Assembly (NCBI GenBank): GCA_020540725.1
Contig: JAJBSL010000006.1
Coordinates: 1-64,000 of the forward strand
Reading direction: 5' to 3'
Length of the DNA stretch: 64,000 nucleotides
Origin: Lachnospiraceae bacterium EP-SM-12S-S03
Lineage (GTDB): Bacteria > Bacillota > Clostridia > Lachnospirales > Lachnospiraceae
The translations under genes were made by a program, and so were the position numbers. Shown in pieces: positions 9,236-17,761 of this stretch. Position 1 is the first letter of the stretch. Each line of letters starts with the position of its first letter. The notes beneath the pieces are model-generated. The model saw only the letters and a program-made list of their open reading frames with translations, made no database searches and was not told the DNA's origin.

Positions 9236-9264
9236 GTTATACCGATTTTATGCCCTTTTGTCAA
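9236..9264 (-). promoter_or_regulatory. Strong sigma-A promoter for hup
   Basis: Minus-strand TTGACA (9259-9264), a 17-base spacer and TATAAC (9236-9241), placed about 85 bases before the hup start and just beyond the phosphoglucomutase stop. Confidence 0.85.
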
Positions 9265-9268
9265 GCTT

Positions 9269-11002
9269 TTATAGCATCTTATCTATCATTTCGAGGACGA
9301 ATTTACCTAATTTCTCGGATTTTAACTCCGCATCCTCCAAAGAGACTCCCTTTACCCCGTAATAGAACTTTACTTTCGGTTCTGTCCCGGACGGCCTTAC
9401 ACAAATCCAGGCATCATCTGTCAGATCATAATAAAGGACATTCGACTTCGGAAGACCTGTTGAAGTCACTTCCCCTGTTGCGAGGTCCTGAATCGTATCC
9501 GCTTTATAATCTCTTGCTTTTAATACCTTATATTCTCCGAAGGATACCGGCGGCTCTTTTCTAAGCGTCTCAAGAATCTGCTGAATCTTCGCAAGTCCTT
9601 CAATGCCTTTTAATGTGATCGACTGGATGTCATCTTTGTAATATCCGTATTTTTCAAACAGATCAATCATGGCATCCCAAAGTGTTTTCCCTAATGTTTT
9701 ATAATATGCAGCCGCTTCACAAAGAGCCATGCTTGCCACAATCGCGTCTTTATCTCTTGCATATGTACCGATCAGGCAGCCATAGCTTTCTTCAAATCCA
9801 AAAAGATATGTTCCTTTTCCTGTTTTCTCAAACTCCAGGATCTGCTGTCCGATAAACTTAAAGCCTGTCAGAACTTCGATCAGTCTCACATCATATGCTT
9901 TTGCAATGGCATCTGCCATATTCGATGTGACGATAGATTTCACAAGGCATCCGTCATCCGGGAGACCCTTTGTTGCTTTTCTTTGGCTGATCTCATAATC
10001 TGCAAGAAGACAGCCGGACATATTTCCCGTAAGAACCTGATACTCTCCTGATTTGCTGTCCTTCACATAGACTCCCAATCTGTCTGCATCCGGGTCTGTT
10101 GCAAGAACAAGATCCGCATCCACTTCTTTTGCAAGCTTAAGCCCTAATTCAAACGCTTCTTTTGCCTCCGGGTTCGGATAAGAAACTGTCGGGAAATCGC
10201 CATCCGGAAGTTCCTGTTCCTTCACCACATATATATTTTCAAATCCCAATTCTTTCAGAACTCTTCTTACCGGTACATTTCCTGTTCCATGAAGAGGACT
10301 GTAAACAATTTTCAGTTCTTTATTCATCGCATCAATGGCATCCTGATGAATGACCTGTTTTTTCAGGGCTTCCATATATGCATCATCGATCTCTTTGCCA
10401 ATGGCTTCATATAAACCTGCTGCTTTTGCTTCTTTTAACTCCATCGTTTTCGCATTGGCATAGTCTGTCACCGCTTCCACCTCTGCCATAATTCCATGAT
10501 CATGAGGCGGTGTGATCTGTGCGCCATCTTCCCAGTATACTTTATATCCGTTGTATTCCGGCGGGTTGTGGCTTGCCGTAATATTGATTCCGGCAATACA
10601 ATGCAGTTCTCTTACTGCAAAAGAAAGTTCCGGTGTCGGGCGAAGTGCATCAAATACGTAAGCTTTGATTCCGTTTGCAGCCAGACACAATGCAGCCTCA
10701 TCCGCAAACTCCGGTGACATACGGCGTGAATCATAAGCAATTGCAACTCCGCGGTCTTTTGCCCCACTTTTCACAATATAGTTTGCAAGTCCCTGTGTCG
10801 CTTTTCTTACAGTGTAAATATTCAGACGGTTTGTCCCTGCTCCGATAATCCCCCGTAAACCTGCTGTTCCAAATTCAAGATTCTTATAGAAACGCTCTTT
10901 TATCTCACTCTCATCATTTGCGATTGTCTTTAATTCTTCTTTTATACTCTCATCAAAGTAAGAATCAGTCATCCATTGCTGATACGCCTTTTGATAATCC
11001 AT
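9269..11002 (-). CDS. pgcA: Phospho-sugar mutase (alpha-phosphoglucomutase, PgcA type)
   Basis: Interconverts glucose-1-phosphate and glucose-6-phosphate, feeding cell-wall glucolipids and, with glgC nearby, glycogen. The active-site phosphoserine loop ITASHNPPEYNGYKVYW and the metal loop DPDADRLGV are clear. The sugar-binding GFEESYG and the phosphate-binding RPSGTEPKVKFY complete the four domains. The 577-residue length is standard for Firmicute PgcA. It lies about 50 bases after the CotS-like gene and may be co-transcribed with it. Confidence 0.95.
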   Translation of the reverse strand: MDYQKAYQQWMTDSYFDESIKEELKTIANDESEIKERFYKNLEFGTAGLRGIIGAGTNRLNIYTVRKATQGLANYIVKSGAKDRGVAIAYDSRRMSPEFADEAALCLAANGIKAYVFDALRPTPELSFAVRELHCIAGINITASHNPPEYNGYKVYWEDGAQITPPHDHGIMAEVEAVTDYANAKTMELKEAKAAGLYEAIGKEIDDAYMEALKKQVIHQDAIDAMNKELKIVYSPLHGTGNVPVRRVLKELGFENIYVVKEQELPDGDFPTVSYPNPEAKEAFELGLKLAKEVDADLVLATDPDADRLGVYVKDSKSGEYQVLTGNMSGCLLADYEISQRKATKGLPDDGCLVKSIVTSNMADAIAKAYDVRLIEVLTGFKFIGQQILEFEKTGKGTYLFGFEESYGCLIGTYARDKDAIVASMALCEAAAYYKTLGKTLWDAMIDLFEKYGYYKDDIQSITLKGIEGLAKIQQILETLRKEPPVSFGEYKVLKARDYKADTIQDLATGEVTSTGLPKSNVLYYDLTDDAWICVRPSGTEPKVKFYYGVKGVSLEDAELKSEKLGKFVLEMIDKML

Positions 11003-11050
11003 ACTTTCGTACCTCCTGTCATTTTCTATCCACCATTATACACTACTCTT

Positions 11051-12040
11051 TTACAAATGAAAAGAAAATATACTTTTCAGAAGCCTCTTCTTCTTCTCTG
11101 TCTGATCGATCGCCGTCTGAAGTTTCTCCACATTTTTCCCCGGAATCCACGCCTTGTTTGAGTGATAATAAGAATTCACAAGTTTCCAGAACTTCTCCGG
11201 ATAAGAAAGCCGAATCGCCATATACTCCTGTTCTTCTTCCGAAAGAGGTCTAATATCCTGATAGGTCCGCAGCATTGCTCTTGCAAGTTCTACATTCCAC
11301 TCATATTTCTCCATAACCTTCCGCATAAAATAATAAAAGTCTTCGATTTGGATATCGTTCGTAAAATGTTCAAAATTAGTTGTAGCCATTCCTTTTGGTG
11401 TCATGAGTACATTATGATAATTGTAGTCTCCGTGAGTCACAGCGCCTTCTTCCCGGCTTTTCTGTAAAAGCCTTTCATATCCAGATTCTGCCAGCCTCTC
11501 ACCGGCAGTTCCTGCCCACTCATACATAGCATCAAAATGCTTCAGTACCGCATTCTCAAAATCTCCCTTTGCCGTCCGTCCACGGATGAATGCACGTACT
11601 TTTCGAAGTTCCCGGTTGTGCCTTAGAAATTCTTCCCGCAGATCATTTCCTGCGAATTCCCGCACTTCCTCTCCCGGCATTTTCATAATTTTGTGAAGTC
11701 TTGCAAGATTTTTTACCGACTCCAACACTTCCTGTTCTTTTTTCACATCACATTCCCGACCCGAAAACCAACGTTTTAATACATAACGGGTTCCATCTTC
11801 TGCTTTTGTAATAAATTCCCCTTCTTTGTTAAGAAATATGCTGTCAACACGCGGATATCCATGGTGCGTTAAATGTGTTGTAAGCGCTTCAAGAACCGGT
11901 ACTTTCTTATCCGACACTGCCGCCTCGCGAAGAAGCAGCACTCCCGCATTCGTGTCGCATAAAATAGCACCCCTGACTTTTCGGGTACCGCTTACTTCTA
12001 TTTCATACTGTTCCAGCACATTCAAACTGTAATCCTTCAT
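11051..12040 (-). CDS. CotS-family spore coat kinase-like protein
   Basis: Protein of the CotS/aminoglycoside-phosphotransferase fold; such proteins are packed in the spore coat. The N-lobe (about residues 25-100) contains KVRGAILCDTNAGVLLLRE. The catalytic loop THGDYNYHNVLM (about residues 198-209) keeps the HGD Asp and the Asn. The usual following metal-binding Asp is unclear (TTNFEHFTND), so kinase activity is uncertain. The 329-residue length is normal for CotS. The ribosome site GGGGGAAG lies just before the ATG and is paired with an upstream inverted repeat. Confidence 0.82.
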   Translation of the reverse strand: MKDYSLNVLEQYEIEVSGTRKVRGAILCDTNAGVLLLREAAVSDKKVPVLEALTTHLTHHGYPRVDSIFLNKEGEFITKAEDGTRYVLKRWFSGRECDVKKEQEVLESVKNLARLHKIMKMPGEEVREFAGNDLREEFLRHNRELRKVRAFIRGRTAKGDFENAVLKHFDAMYEWAGTAGERLAESGYERLLQKSREEGAVTHGDYNYHNVLMTPKGMATTNFEHFTNDIQIEDFYYFMRKVMEKYEWNVELARAMLRTYQDIRPLSEEEQEYMAIRLSYPEKFWKLVNSYYHSNKAWIPGKNVEKLQTAIDQTEKKKRLLKSIFSFHL

Positions 12041-12042
12041 AA

Positions 12043-12090
12043 CTTCCCCCTACATCTTATTATTCTCTCTAATGTATGATTTGGGGGAAG
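12043..12090 (-). repeat. Inverted repeat able to hide the cotS-like ribosome site
   Basis: CTTCCCCC in RNA sense (complement of 12083-12090) exactly matches the Shine-Dalgarno GGGGGAAG (complement of 12043-12050), with a 32-base loop. No T-run follows, so translation control is as likely as termination of the upstream ABC operon. Confidence 0.5.
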
Positions 12091-12103
12091 CAAGTATTCC
12101 TTA

Positions 12104-12760
12104 TTATTTTAATGTTCCACAATCCATCTTAAATACTCGATTCACATAACTCAGATATTCCAATTCATGGGTACTGAGTATGACTGTTGTCCCTGATTTA
12201 CTAATGTCACGAAGCATCTGCATTACTTTATGCGAATTTTCCGGATCCAGATTGCTTGTCGGTTCATCTGCCAATATCACTTTCGGATTGTTTATCATAG
12301 CACGCACGATCGAAACTCTGCGAATTTCTCCACCTGATAGATTAGCCGGATATTCATTTGCAAATTCTTCTAGTCCAATTTCTCTTAAAAGTTCTTTTGC
12401 TCGCTCCCTAAACTCACTCATGCCCGAAGATAAATATGCCGGCATACATATGTTATCTAGAATTGTAAAATTGTTCAGCAGACTCTGTCCCTGCAGCACA
12501 TATCCCATATTATGGTTACGAAATACCGCTTTTTCATTTTCTGTCATTTCGGTAATTTCTGAATCATCTATATAGATTTTTCCAAAATCCGGTGTGATTA
12601 ATCCTGCAATCATATTAAAAAGCGTTGTTTTCCCGCTTCCTGAGTGCCCAATAATCGCTGCAAACTCACCTTTTTTCACTTCCAGCGATACATTATGGAC
12701 TGCATCAAAATCTTTTTCATTTCTTATAAATTTCTTTGTCAAACTTTCAACCTTAATCAT
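12104..12760 (-). CDS. ABC transporter ATPase, LolD/MacB type
   Basis: Cytoplasmic ATPase partner of the FtsX-type permease just upstream. It has Walker A GHSGSGKT (38-45), signature LSGGEIRRVSI, Walker B VILADEPTSNLD and switch His in STHELEYL. The 218-residue length is standard for the LolD/MacB subgroup, which powers mechanotransmission or export rather than import. Its ATG directly abuts the permease stop, so the two are translated together. It is the last gene of the DUF4418-FtsX-ATPase set. Confidence 0.93.
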   Translation of the reverse strand: MIKVESLTKKFIRNEKDFDAVHNVSLEVKKGEFAAIIGHSGSGKTTLFNMIAGLITPDFGKIYIDDSEITEMTENEKAVFRNHNMGYVLQGQSLLNNFTILDNICMPAYLSSGMSEFRERAKELLREIGLEEFANEYPANLSGGEIRRVSIVRAMINNPKVILADEPTSNLDPENSHKVMQMLRDISKSGTTVILSTHELEYLSYVNRVFKMDCGTLK

Positions 12761-13987
12761 TTATTCATTCTCCCTAAGCAAACGATATACTTCACCTTTT
12801 CCAATCTGATAAACTGAACATACTGCGGCAACAATACCTGTTCCCAGAGCGATCGCAATACAAATTCCTGCGATTGGCATAGTCTGCACCATACTCACAT
12901 CCAAATAAGGCACATCCAATTTTATGCTGATGACATCTTTAAAAGCAGCAACAATTCCATATGTCAAAAACGTTCCTGTCACTCCACCAATTCCACTGAT
13001 GATCAAAGCCTCTGAAAGAATGATATTCCTCATCTGACTCTTCTTTGCTCCAAGTGCATATAATACTCCAAACTCATATTTTCTCTCATTGATCGTAAGG
13101 ACAAAAATGCTGATCAGTGCAAGTGCAGTAGAAATCAAGGAAATATAAATCAAAACATTTCCATAACCGGACAATTGCTTCACCTGATCTGAAATGCCGC
13201 TTAACAGTTCATCCGTCGTACCCGCATACATTTTTTCGCCTTTCGGACCACATTGGGCTATGTCTAGTCTTAAATGAATCAAATCTACATCTTCTATGTC
13301 ATCATCAATATCGACCATTAACATAGAAACTTTATTTTCTATATCCTCCATTGGCAGTGTTGACCTTGCAGTTTTCGAATTTTTCAATTCATAGAGTGTG
13401 TCAAATGTCATAAAAACAGACCCATCATATCCCATGCCTGTTTTTTCCAGTTTCCCCGCTACTTCAAACTCTGTTGAGTAAAATTGTATTTTTTCTCCCG
13501 GCTCTGCCTCTACTCTATCGCCTACTAACACCTGCCCTTTCTTCAACTTCACCACATTTTGATCTTTCAGCCACGGTTGAACCACGAAGTCTGTTTTAGG
13601 ATCAAACGCAATCATTTGTACAGGCAAATCACAACAAGAAGTAGAAAGTGTTCCAACATATAATTGTGAAGATACTCTCTCTACTCCTTCTACTTTCCCC
13701 ACTGCTTCTTTCCATGATTTATCAAAAAATACCGAACACGGTGTCCCTGCAAACAAAGAATCCCTAATGTCTTCTGTCCCTTCATTTGGTACTACGATGA
13801 TATCCGCTCCTGCTCTTTCAGTTGTACTCTTAATTCCTTGTTTTAAATTTTTCATTAATATCGTGCTAAAAAACACAGTAGCCGACATCAGCATTACAAA
13901 AAACATCATAAAAATCGTGCGAAATTTCTTTGATTTTAAATTCTGAACCGCCATATTCAAGGCACTTAACTTTTTATCCTTTTTCAT
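12761..13987 (-). CDS. FtsX/MacB-type ABC permease with CC motif
   Basis: Four-span permease of the FtsX/MacB family: one membrane segment at about residues 23-45, a large extracytoplasmic domain, and three C-terminal segments at about 285-305, 335-360 and 372-395. The outer domain holds C84 and an unusual Cys pair in STSCCDLPVQ (118-119), followed by FDPKTDFVVQPW. I recall a similar CC patch in relatives that neighbour DUF4418 genes, but could not check. It starts 18 bases after the DUF4418 gene. The Cys pair could bind a metal or a thiol substrate; this is inference. Confidence 0.88.
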   Translation of the reverse strand: MKKDKKLSALNMAVQNLKSKKFRTIFMMFFVMLMSATVFFSTILMKNLKQGIKSTTERAGADIIVVPNEGTEDIRDSLFAGTPCSVFFDKSWKEAVGKVEGVERVSSQLYVGTLSTSCCDLPVQMIAFDPKTDFVVQPWLKDQNVVKLKKGQVLVGDRVEAEPGEKIQFYSTEFEVAGKLEKTGMGYDGSVFMTFDTLYELKNSKTARSTLPMEDIENKVSMLMVDIDDDIEDVDLIHLRLDIAQCGPKGEKMYAGTTDELLSGISDQVKQLSGYGNVLIYISLISTALALISIFVLTINERKYEFGVLYALGAKKSQMRNIILSEALIISGIGGVTGTFLTYGIVAAFKDVISIKLDVPYLDVSMVQTMPIAGICIAIALGTGIVAAVCSVYQIGKGEVYRLLRENE

Positions 13988-14005
13988 TACTGAACCTCTT
14001 TACTT

Positions 14006-14422
14006 TTATTTTGTATCCTTTAACGCTGAATAAACAGAAAGACCACCGACCACAATACCAATTCCACCAAGAACTTTTACAAACGATGCTGTAAAATTAC
14101 ATGGCATCTCCGGGTTCATGCAAATTCCCGTTCCTATTTTCGAACTCAATGCCACAAACATGAATACAGAAATTGCAATGGTCATTGTTCCACATACTAC
14201 CATTTCTTTTCGCACCGCACATAAAACGGCATTTACAAGTAAAACTATTCCGAGAAATACGAATACTACACTTGCGTAATGACACCTCATCGGCACTTGT
14301 TTTCCTGCTGCTGTTTCTACCATTCCATTACATACCGGTGCAATTACTTTTACGATCAAAATGAGCATAATTGCAAGCGCAGCTTCTATTCCTGCAAATA
14401 TCAAACTTTTTTTATTCTTCAT
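14006..14422 (-). CDS. DUF4418 family membrane protein
   Basis: Protein of unknown function, 138 residues, with about four membrane segments and conserved-looking cysteines: PMRCHYA (C47) and GICMNPEMPC (C101, C108). These match my memory of the DUF4418 family. The frame stays open to 14539, but that start overlaps the previous gene and the terminator hairpin. The ATG at 14422 has an AAGAGGG site. It leads the FtsX and LolD-like genes, so it is probably a membrane partner of that exporter. The Met/Cys-rich motifs would suit metal handling; this is not shown. Confidence 0.78.
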   Translation of the reverse strand: MKNKKSLIFAGIEAALAIMLILIVKVIAPVCNGMVETAAGKQVPMRCHYASVVFVFLGIVLLVNAVLCAVRKEMVVCGTMTIAISVFMFVALSSKIGTGICMNPEMPCNFTASFVKVLGGIGIVVGGLSVYSALKDTK

Positions 14423-14456
14423 TTTCTTCCCTCTTCTTTCATTTTTATATCCGTAA

Positions 14457-14491
14457 CAAAAATTCCCATCGAATACTTCGACGGGAATTTT
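14457..14491 (-). terminator. Strong hairpin between the two ABC units
   Basis: A 15-bp stem (14459-14473 with 14477-14491, one G-U) with a 3-base loop follows the lipoprotein stop by about 27 bases. In minus-strand sense it ends in a T-run. No good promoter lies between it and the DUF4418 start, so it may be a partial terminator that tunes expression of the downstream unit. Confidence 0.8.
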
Positions 14492-14517
14492 TAAGAATTT
14501 CGTGATATAGATAGAAA

Positions 14518-15717
14518 TTAATCTAAAACCGGAGTCCAAGCAAGGGACATGATTTCATCAACATCATCCATATTCTGAATCAATCCAAGTTTTACATATT
14601 TTTCAACAACATCTTTCAGCGAAACTTCTGTGAAATCCTGATCCAAACCAAACTGAAGTGAATTATTCAGCATAACATTCATCTCATAGTCTCCACCATT
14701 CCATCCCTGGTCGATCAACATCTTTGTAGCTTCTTCCGGATTATCACGCATATAAGCATGCGCCTTCTGAACAGCCTGTGTGATCTTCTTTGAAATAACC
14801 GGATTTTCTTTTGTAAATGTACGATTCATAGCAATCATACAGCAGTTTTCATCTGCAAAGTCTTCGTCCAAAAGAGAACGAACACATTTCAATGTTCCGT
14901 CTTTTACTAAACCATAAGCAAAAGTATCAGAAAGAAGAGCTGCGGAAATTTCTCCATTTGTCATAGCTGTCAGGCACGCATCTGCAGAAACAGCCGTAAG
15001 ATTTACATCTTTCTGTGGGTTGATTCCATCCGCATCAAGCAGCAAACATGTAATATTGTAATCAGATTTACCGATACCATTTGGCACTGAAATTGACGTT
15101 CCTTTTAAATCTTCTGTTGTCTCATACTCGCTGTCAGCAAGAACATATAAGGACTTACATCCTATATGTGCACCACCTGTGAAGGTAATATCCACATTAT
15201 TTGTAATCGGAACAAGCATTGTTGCAATGTGTCCTACGGCAACTGTTGCCTGATTATTACCAAGAGCCTCTGTATACGAATTGCCTTTTACACCTTCCGA
15301 CTCAAGTCCTGCTTCTTCGTAGTAGCCAAGATGTGCTGCAACAGTAGGTCCTGCCGTACATCCATCTGCCATATAATAAAGTACTTTCTGACCATACGCT
15401 GGTTCTTTCTTCATTGCTTCAAGTTCTTCCTTTGTAGGTGTCAAATCAAAGTTTGCCATATCAATAGCACGACCTTCCATTTCGACCGGAGTAAACATTG
15501 CCTCCCATTTTCCTGAAGTAGAAGCTTCAAAAGAATCTAAATGCTCCCCTTTGTTTTCTTCGTCTACCTCGACATCGTCCTCTGTTCCCATGTCGATCTG
15601 ACCATCATTGTTTGTGTCTCCGGCAATAGACTGCTTGTCATCTTTCTTCGAGCATGCCATCATACTGCATGACATAGCTAAAACCAGAAACAACGCTAAA
15701 ATTTTCTTTTTTTTCAT
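14518..15717 (-). CDS. NMT1/SsuA-like substrate-binding lipoprotein, Cys-rich
   Basis: Extracellular binding protein of an SsuABC/taurine/ThiY-type importer. The lipoprotein signal ends SMMAC (lipidated C22). Directly after it, DTNNDGQID (34-42) looks like an EF-hand or dockerin calcium loop. The mature part carries eight further cysteines, including DGCTAG, HIGCKS and a CC pair (NCCMIA), unusual for this family. Motifs such as DLKGTSISVPNGIG fit NMT1-type proteins. The start at 15717 is set by GGAGAGA and the signal peptide; the frame opens further to 15804 inside ssuB. The substrate is unknown; a sulfur compound or a thiol-liganded metal is a guess. Confidence 0.88.
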   Translation of the reverse strand: MKKKKILALFLVLAMSCSMMACSKKDDKQSIAGDTNNDGQIDMGTEDDVEVDEENKGEHLDSFEASTSGKWEAMFTPVEMEGRAIDMANFDLTPTKEELEAMKKEPAYGQKVLYYMADGCTAGPTVAAHLGYYEEAGLESEGVKGNSYTEALGNNQATVAVGHIATMLVPITNNVDITFTGGAHIGCKSLYVLADSEYETTEDLKGTSISVPNGIGKSDYNITCLLLDADGINPQKDVNLTAVSADACLTAMTNGEISAALLSDTFAYGLVKDGTLKCVRSLLDEDFADENCCMIAMNRTFTKENPVISKKITQAVQKAHAYMRDNPEEATKMLIDQGWNGGDYEMNVMLNNSLQFGLDQDFTEVSLKDVVEKYVKLGLIQNMDDVDEIMSLAWTPVLD

Positions 15718-15781
15718 AATTCTCTCTCCTTTATTCTTTTTATTCTCAAAACCGCGTCTCAACACGATTTTAGAAACCTGA

Positions 15782-16558
15782 TCACGCATTGTGCTTTCCG
15801 CCAAAATGCAATTTATTCAATATCTCATTCCTGTATTCTACGAATTGTGCAGAAGAACGGTCACGCGGAAATGCTTCATCAATCTTGATATTCGCAACAA
15901 TACGTCCCGGATTTGCATCCATGACAAGAACTCTGGTTCCCATGTAAATAGCTTCATCTACATCATGTGTTACCATAAGCGCCAACTGTTTTGTATCCGC
16001 CCACATGCTTAAAATCTCATCCTGCATGTTCATACGGGTAAATGCATCAAGAGCCCCCAATGGTTCATCTAAAAGAAGAATTTCCGGTTCATTGATCAAA
16101 GAACGAACAAGAGCTACCCTCTGTGCCATACCTCCTGAAAGTTGTGCAGGATAATCATCCTTAAACCGCTCTAATCCTATGACTTTAAGCATTCTTTCTA
16201 CTTTATCTTCATTCCCTTTAAGTTTTCCTTGCATTTCCAGACTGAATGCTATATTCCTCTCAACTGTCAGCCATGGAAATAATGTTGGCTTCTGGAAAAC
16301 CATTCCACGATTTGGTTCCGGTCCTTCTATTTCTTTTCCATCTACAGTAACTTTTCCCAAAGTAGGCATGATCAATCCCGCAACAAGACGAAGAATCGTT
16401 GACTTCCCGCATCCTGACGGTCCAACAAGAGAAATAAATTCTCCGCTTTCCATAGTAGCGTTCACATTATATAAAGCATGTGTTACTTCATCACTTTCTA
16501 CTTTCGCAAAAACTTTACTCACATTATCAAGTTTTAGTGTAACTTTCTTATCTCCCAT
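15782..16558 (-). CDS. ABC transporter ATPase, SsuB/TauB type
   Basis: ATPase of the SsuABC-like importer. It has Walker A GPSGCGKST (about 43-51), Q-loop VFQKPTLFPW, signature LSGGMAQRVAL, Walker B ILLLDEPLGALD and H-loop VTHDVDEAI. The 258-residue length is normal. It overlaps the permease stop by one base, and the lipoprotein gene follows 64 bases later. The order permease-ATPase-binding protein suggests a single transcription unit. Confidence 0.94.
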   Translation of the reverse strand: MGDKKVTLKLDNVSKVFAKVESDEVTHALYNVNATMESGEFISLVGPSGCGKSTILRLVAGLIMPTLGKVTVDGKEIEGPEPNRGMVFQKPTLFPWLTVERNIAFSLEMQGKLKGNEDKVERMLKVIGLERFKDDYPAQLSGGMAQRVALVRSLINEPEILLLDEPLGALDAFTRMNMQDEILSMWADTKQLALMVTHDVDEAIYMGTRVLVMDANPGRIVANIKIDEAFPRDRSSAQFVEYRNEILNKLHFGGKHNA

Positions 16559-17631
16559 TATTTTTCAACTCCATTCTGCCAACGCAATACGTAACGTTTA
16601 ATCCGTTCAAGTACTTTGGTAACCAAAGTAAAGATCAAGCAGATTACGAATAACGCTGCAAAAACTTTATCGTAGCTTGCCCATCCTGTCTGCCATGTCA
16701 TATACCATCCCAATCCGGCTTTTACACCAAGCATTTCAGCAATCATAAGTGCAACACATGAAGAGCTCATCGCTTGTGTACATCCCTGGAGAATAGACGG
16801 CATTGCATGTGGGATTGCTACACGAAAAACAAGCTGTCTCTTATTCGCGCCAAGAGTTCTTGCTGCCTCAAAGAAATCCTTATCTACGTTTGAAATACCG
16901 GTAAGTGAAGCAACTGTAACTGCAAACCATGAACCAAGAGCAATGATAAAGACAGCACCTGCAAACAAAGAAGAGGCAACTACCATAATCACCGGAATCC
17001 ATGTCGAAGTCGGAATAGGTCCGAGGAATTTGATGACCGGATCTACCCAATAACGCACTTTTTTAGAATAACCACAAGTAATCCCCGTCACAAGGCCAAG
17101 ACTGACACCAATAAAATATCCGATCATCAATAATTTCAGCGTATGGAATGTACACTCTATCAACATCGGATAATCCGATACAAATGCATTAATAATAAAA
17201 TTCATGCAGGGTACAAAAGGCTGTGTCAACGTACCTGTTTTCAACGTCAGATAATCATACACTGCCAAAAGCAAAAACAGTACAGAACACAAAGGGGCCA
17301 TATAACGCAGTTTCTCATAGAACACCTTATCGCCTTTCCTTTTTCTATATCCAGCAAATGCACCACAACAAACATACACTGCTACAAAAAATACCAATAC
17401 ATACACATAATACATTGGATTTTTATTTCTACTCAAATCCGGAAGCAGAACATATTCCAACAATGCAATTACTCCACATGCAATCGGAAGTATCATTATA
17501 ATGACTTCTAGTACTTTCTGTATTGGAGTTTTTTCCCTCTCTTCGAGCTCTTTTAATTCTCGCCGAGTCAGATTCTTAAGCTGAGCCATATCAGAATCAC
17601 TCTCAATCGTAACTTGAACTTTTTCAGACAT
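16558..17631 (-). CDS. ABC permease, SsuC type, with extra N-terminal membrane segments
   Basis: Inner-membrane permease of the SsuABC-like importer, 357 residues. The C-terminal about 210 residues are the usual BPD permease fold, with the EAA loop EAARTLGANKRQLVFRVAIP near residue 260. Before it are a charged cytoplasmic start and about three extra membrane segments (about 45-65, 75-95 and 115-130) not found in the usual 250-residue SsuC. I chose ATG 17631 over 17640: the GGAG site ends only at 17641, leaving no spacing for the outer ATG. It probably begins a five- or six-gene operon. Confidence 0.88.
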   Translation of the reverse strand: MSEKVQVTIESDSDMAQLKNLTRRELKELEEREKTPIQKVLEVIIMILPIACGVIALLEYVLLPDLSRNKNPMYYVYVLVFFVAVYVCCGAFAGYRKRKGDKVFYEKLRYMAPLCSVLFLLLAVYDYLTLKTGTLTQPFVPCMNFIINAFVSDYPMLIECTFHTLKLLMIGYFIGVSLGLVTGITCGYSKKVRYWVDPVIKFLGPIPTSTWIPVIMVVASSLFAGAVFIIALGSWFAVTVASLTGISNVDKDFFEAARTLGANKRQLVFRVAIPHAMPSILQGCTQAMSSSCVALMIAEMLGVKAGLGWYMTWQTGWASYDKVFAALFVICLIFTLVTKVLERIKRYVLRWQNGVEK

Positions 17632-17761
17632 TTCTCTCATCTCCTGTATATTTCTCTTGTCTTATAGATTATCATGATTCCTTTTTGTTGAGAAATTGTT
17701 TTTATTTATATAAAAACTTGATTCATTTGAATTCTCTATAAAGATATCTTCTCACTCTCTC

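Noticed and set aside
14423..14539. N-terminal extension of the DUF4418 protein
   Set aside because: It would translate through the strong terminator hairpin and overlap the preceding gene.
17698..17717. AT-rich 8-bp hairpin between the nucleoside hydrolase and the SsuC-like gene
   Set aside because: All but two pairs are A-T and the T-run is poor, so it cannot be told from chance in this AT-rich gap.
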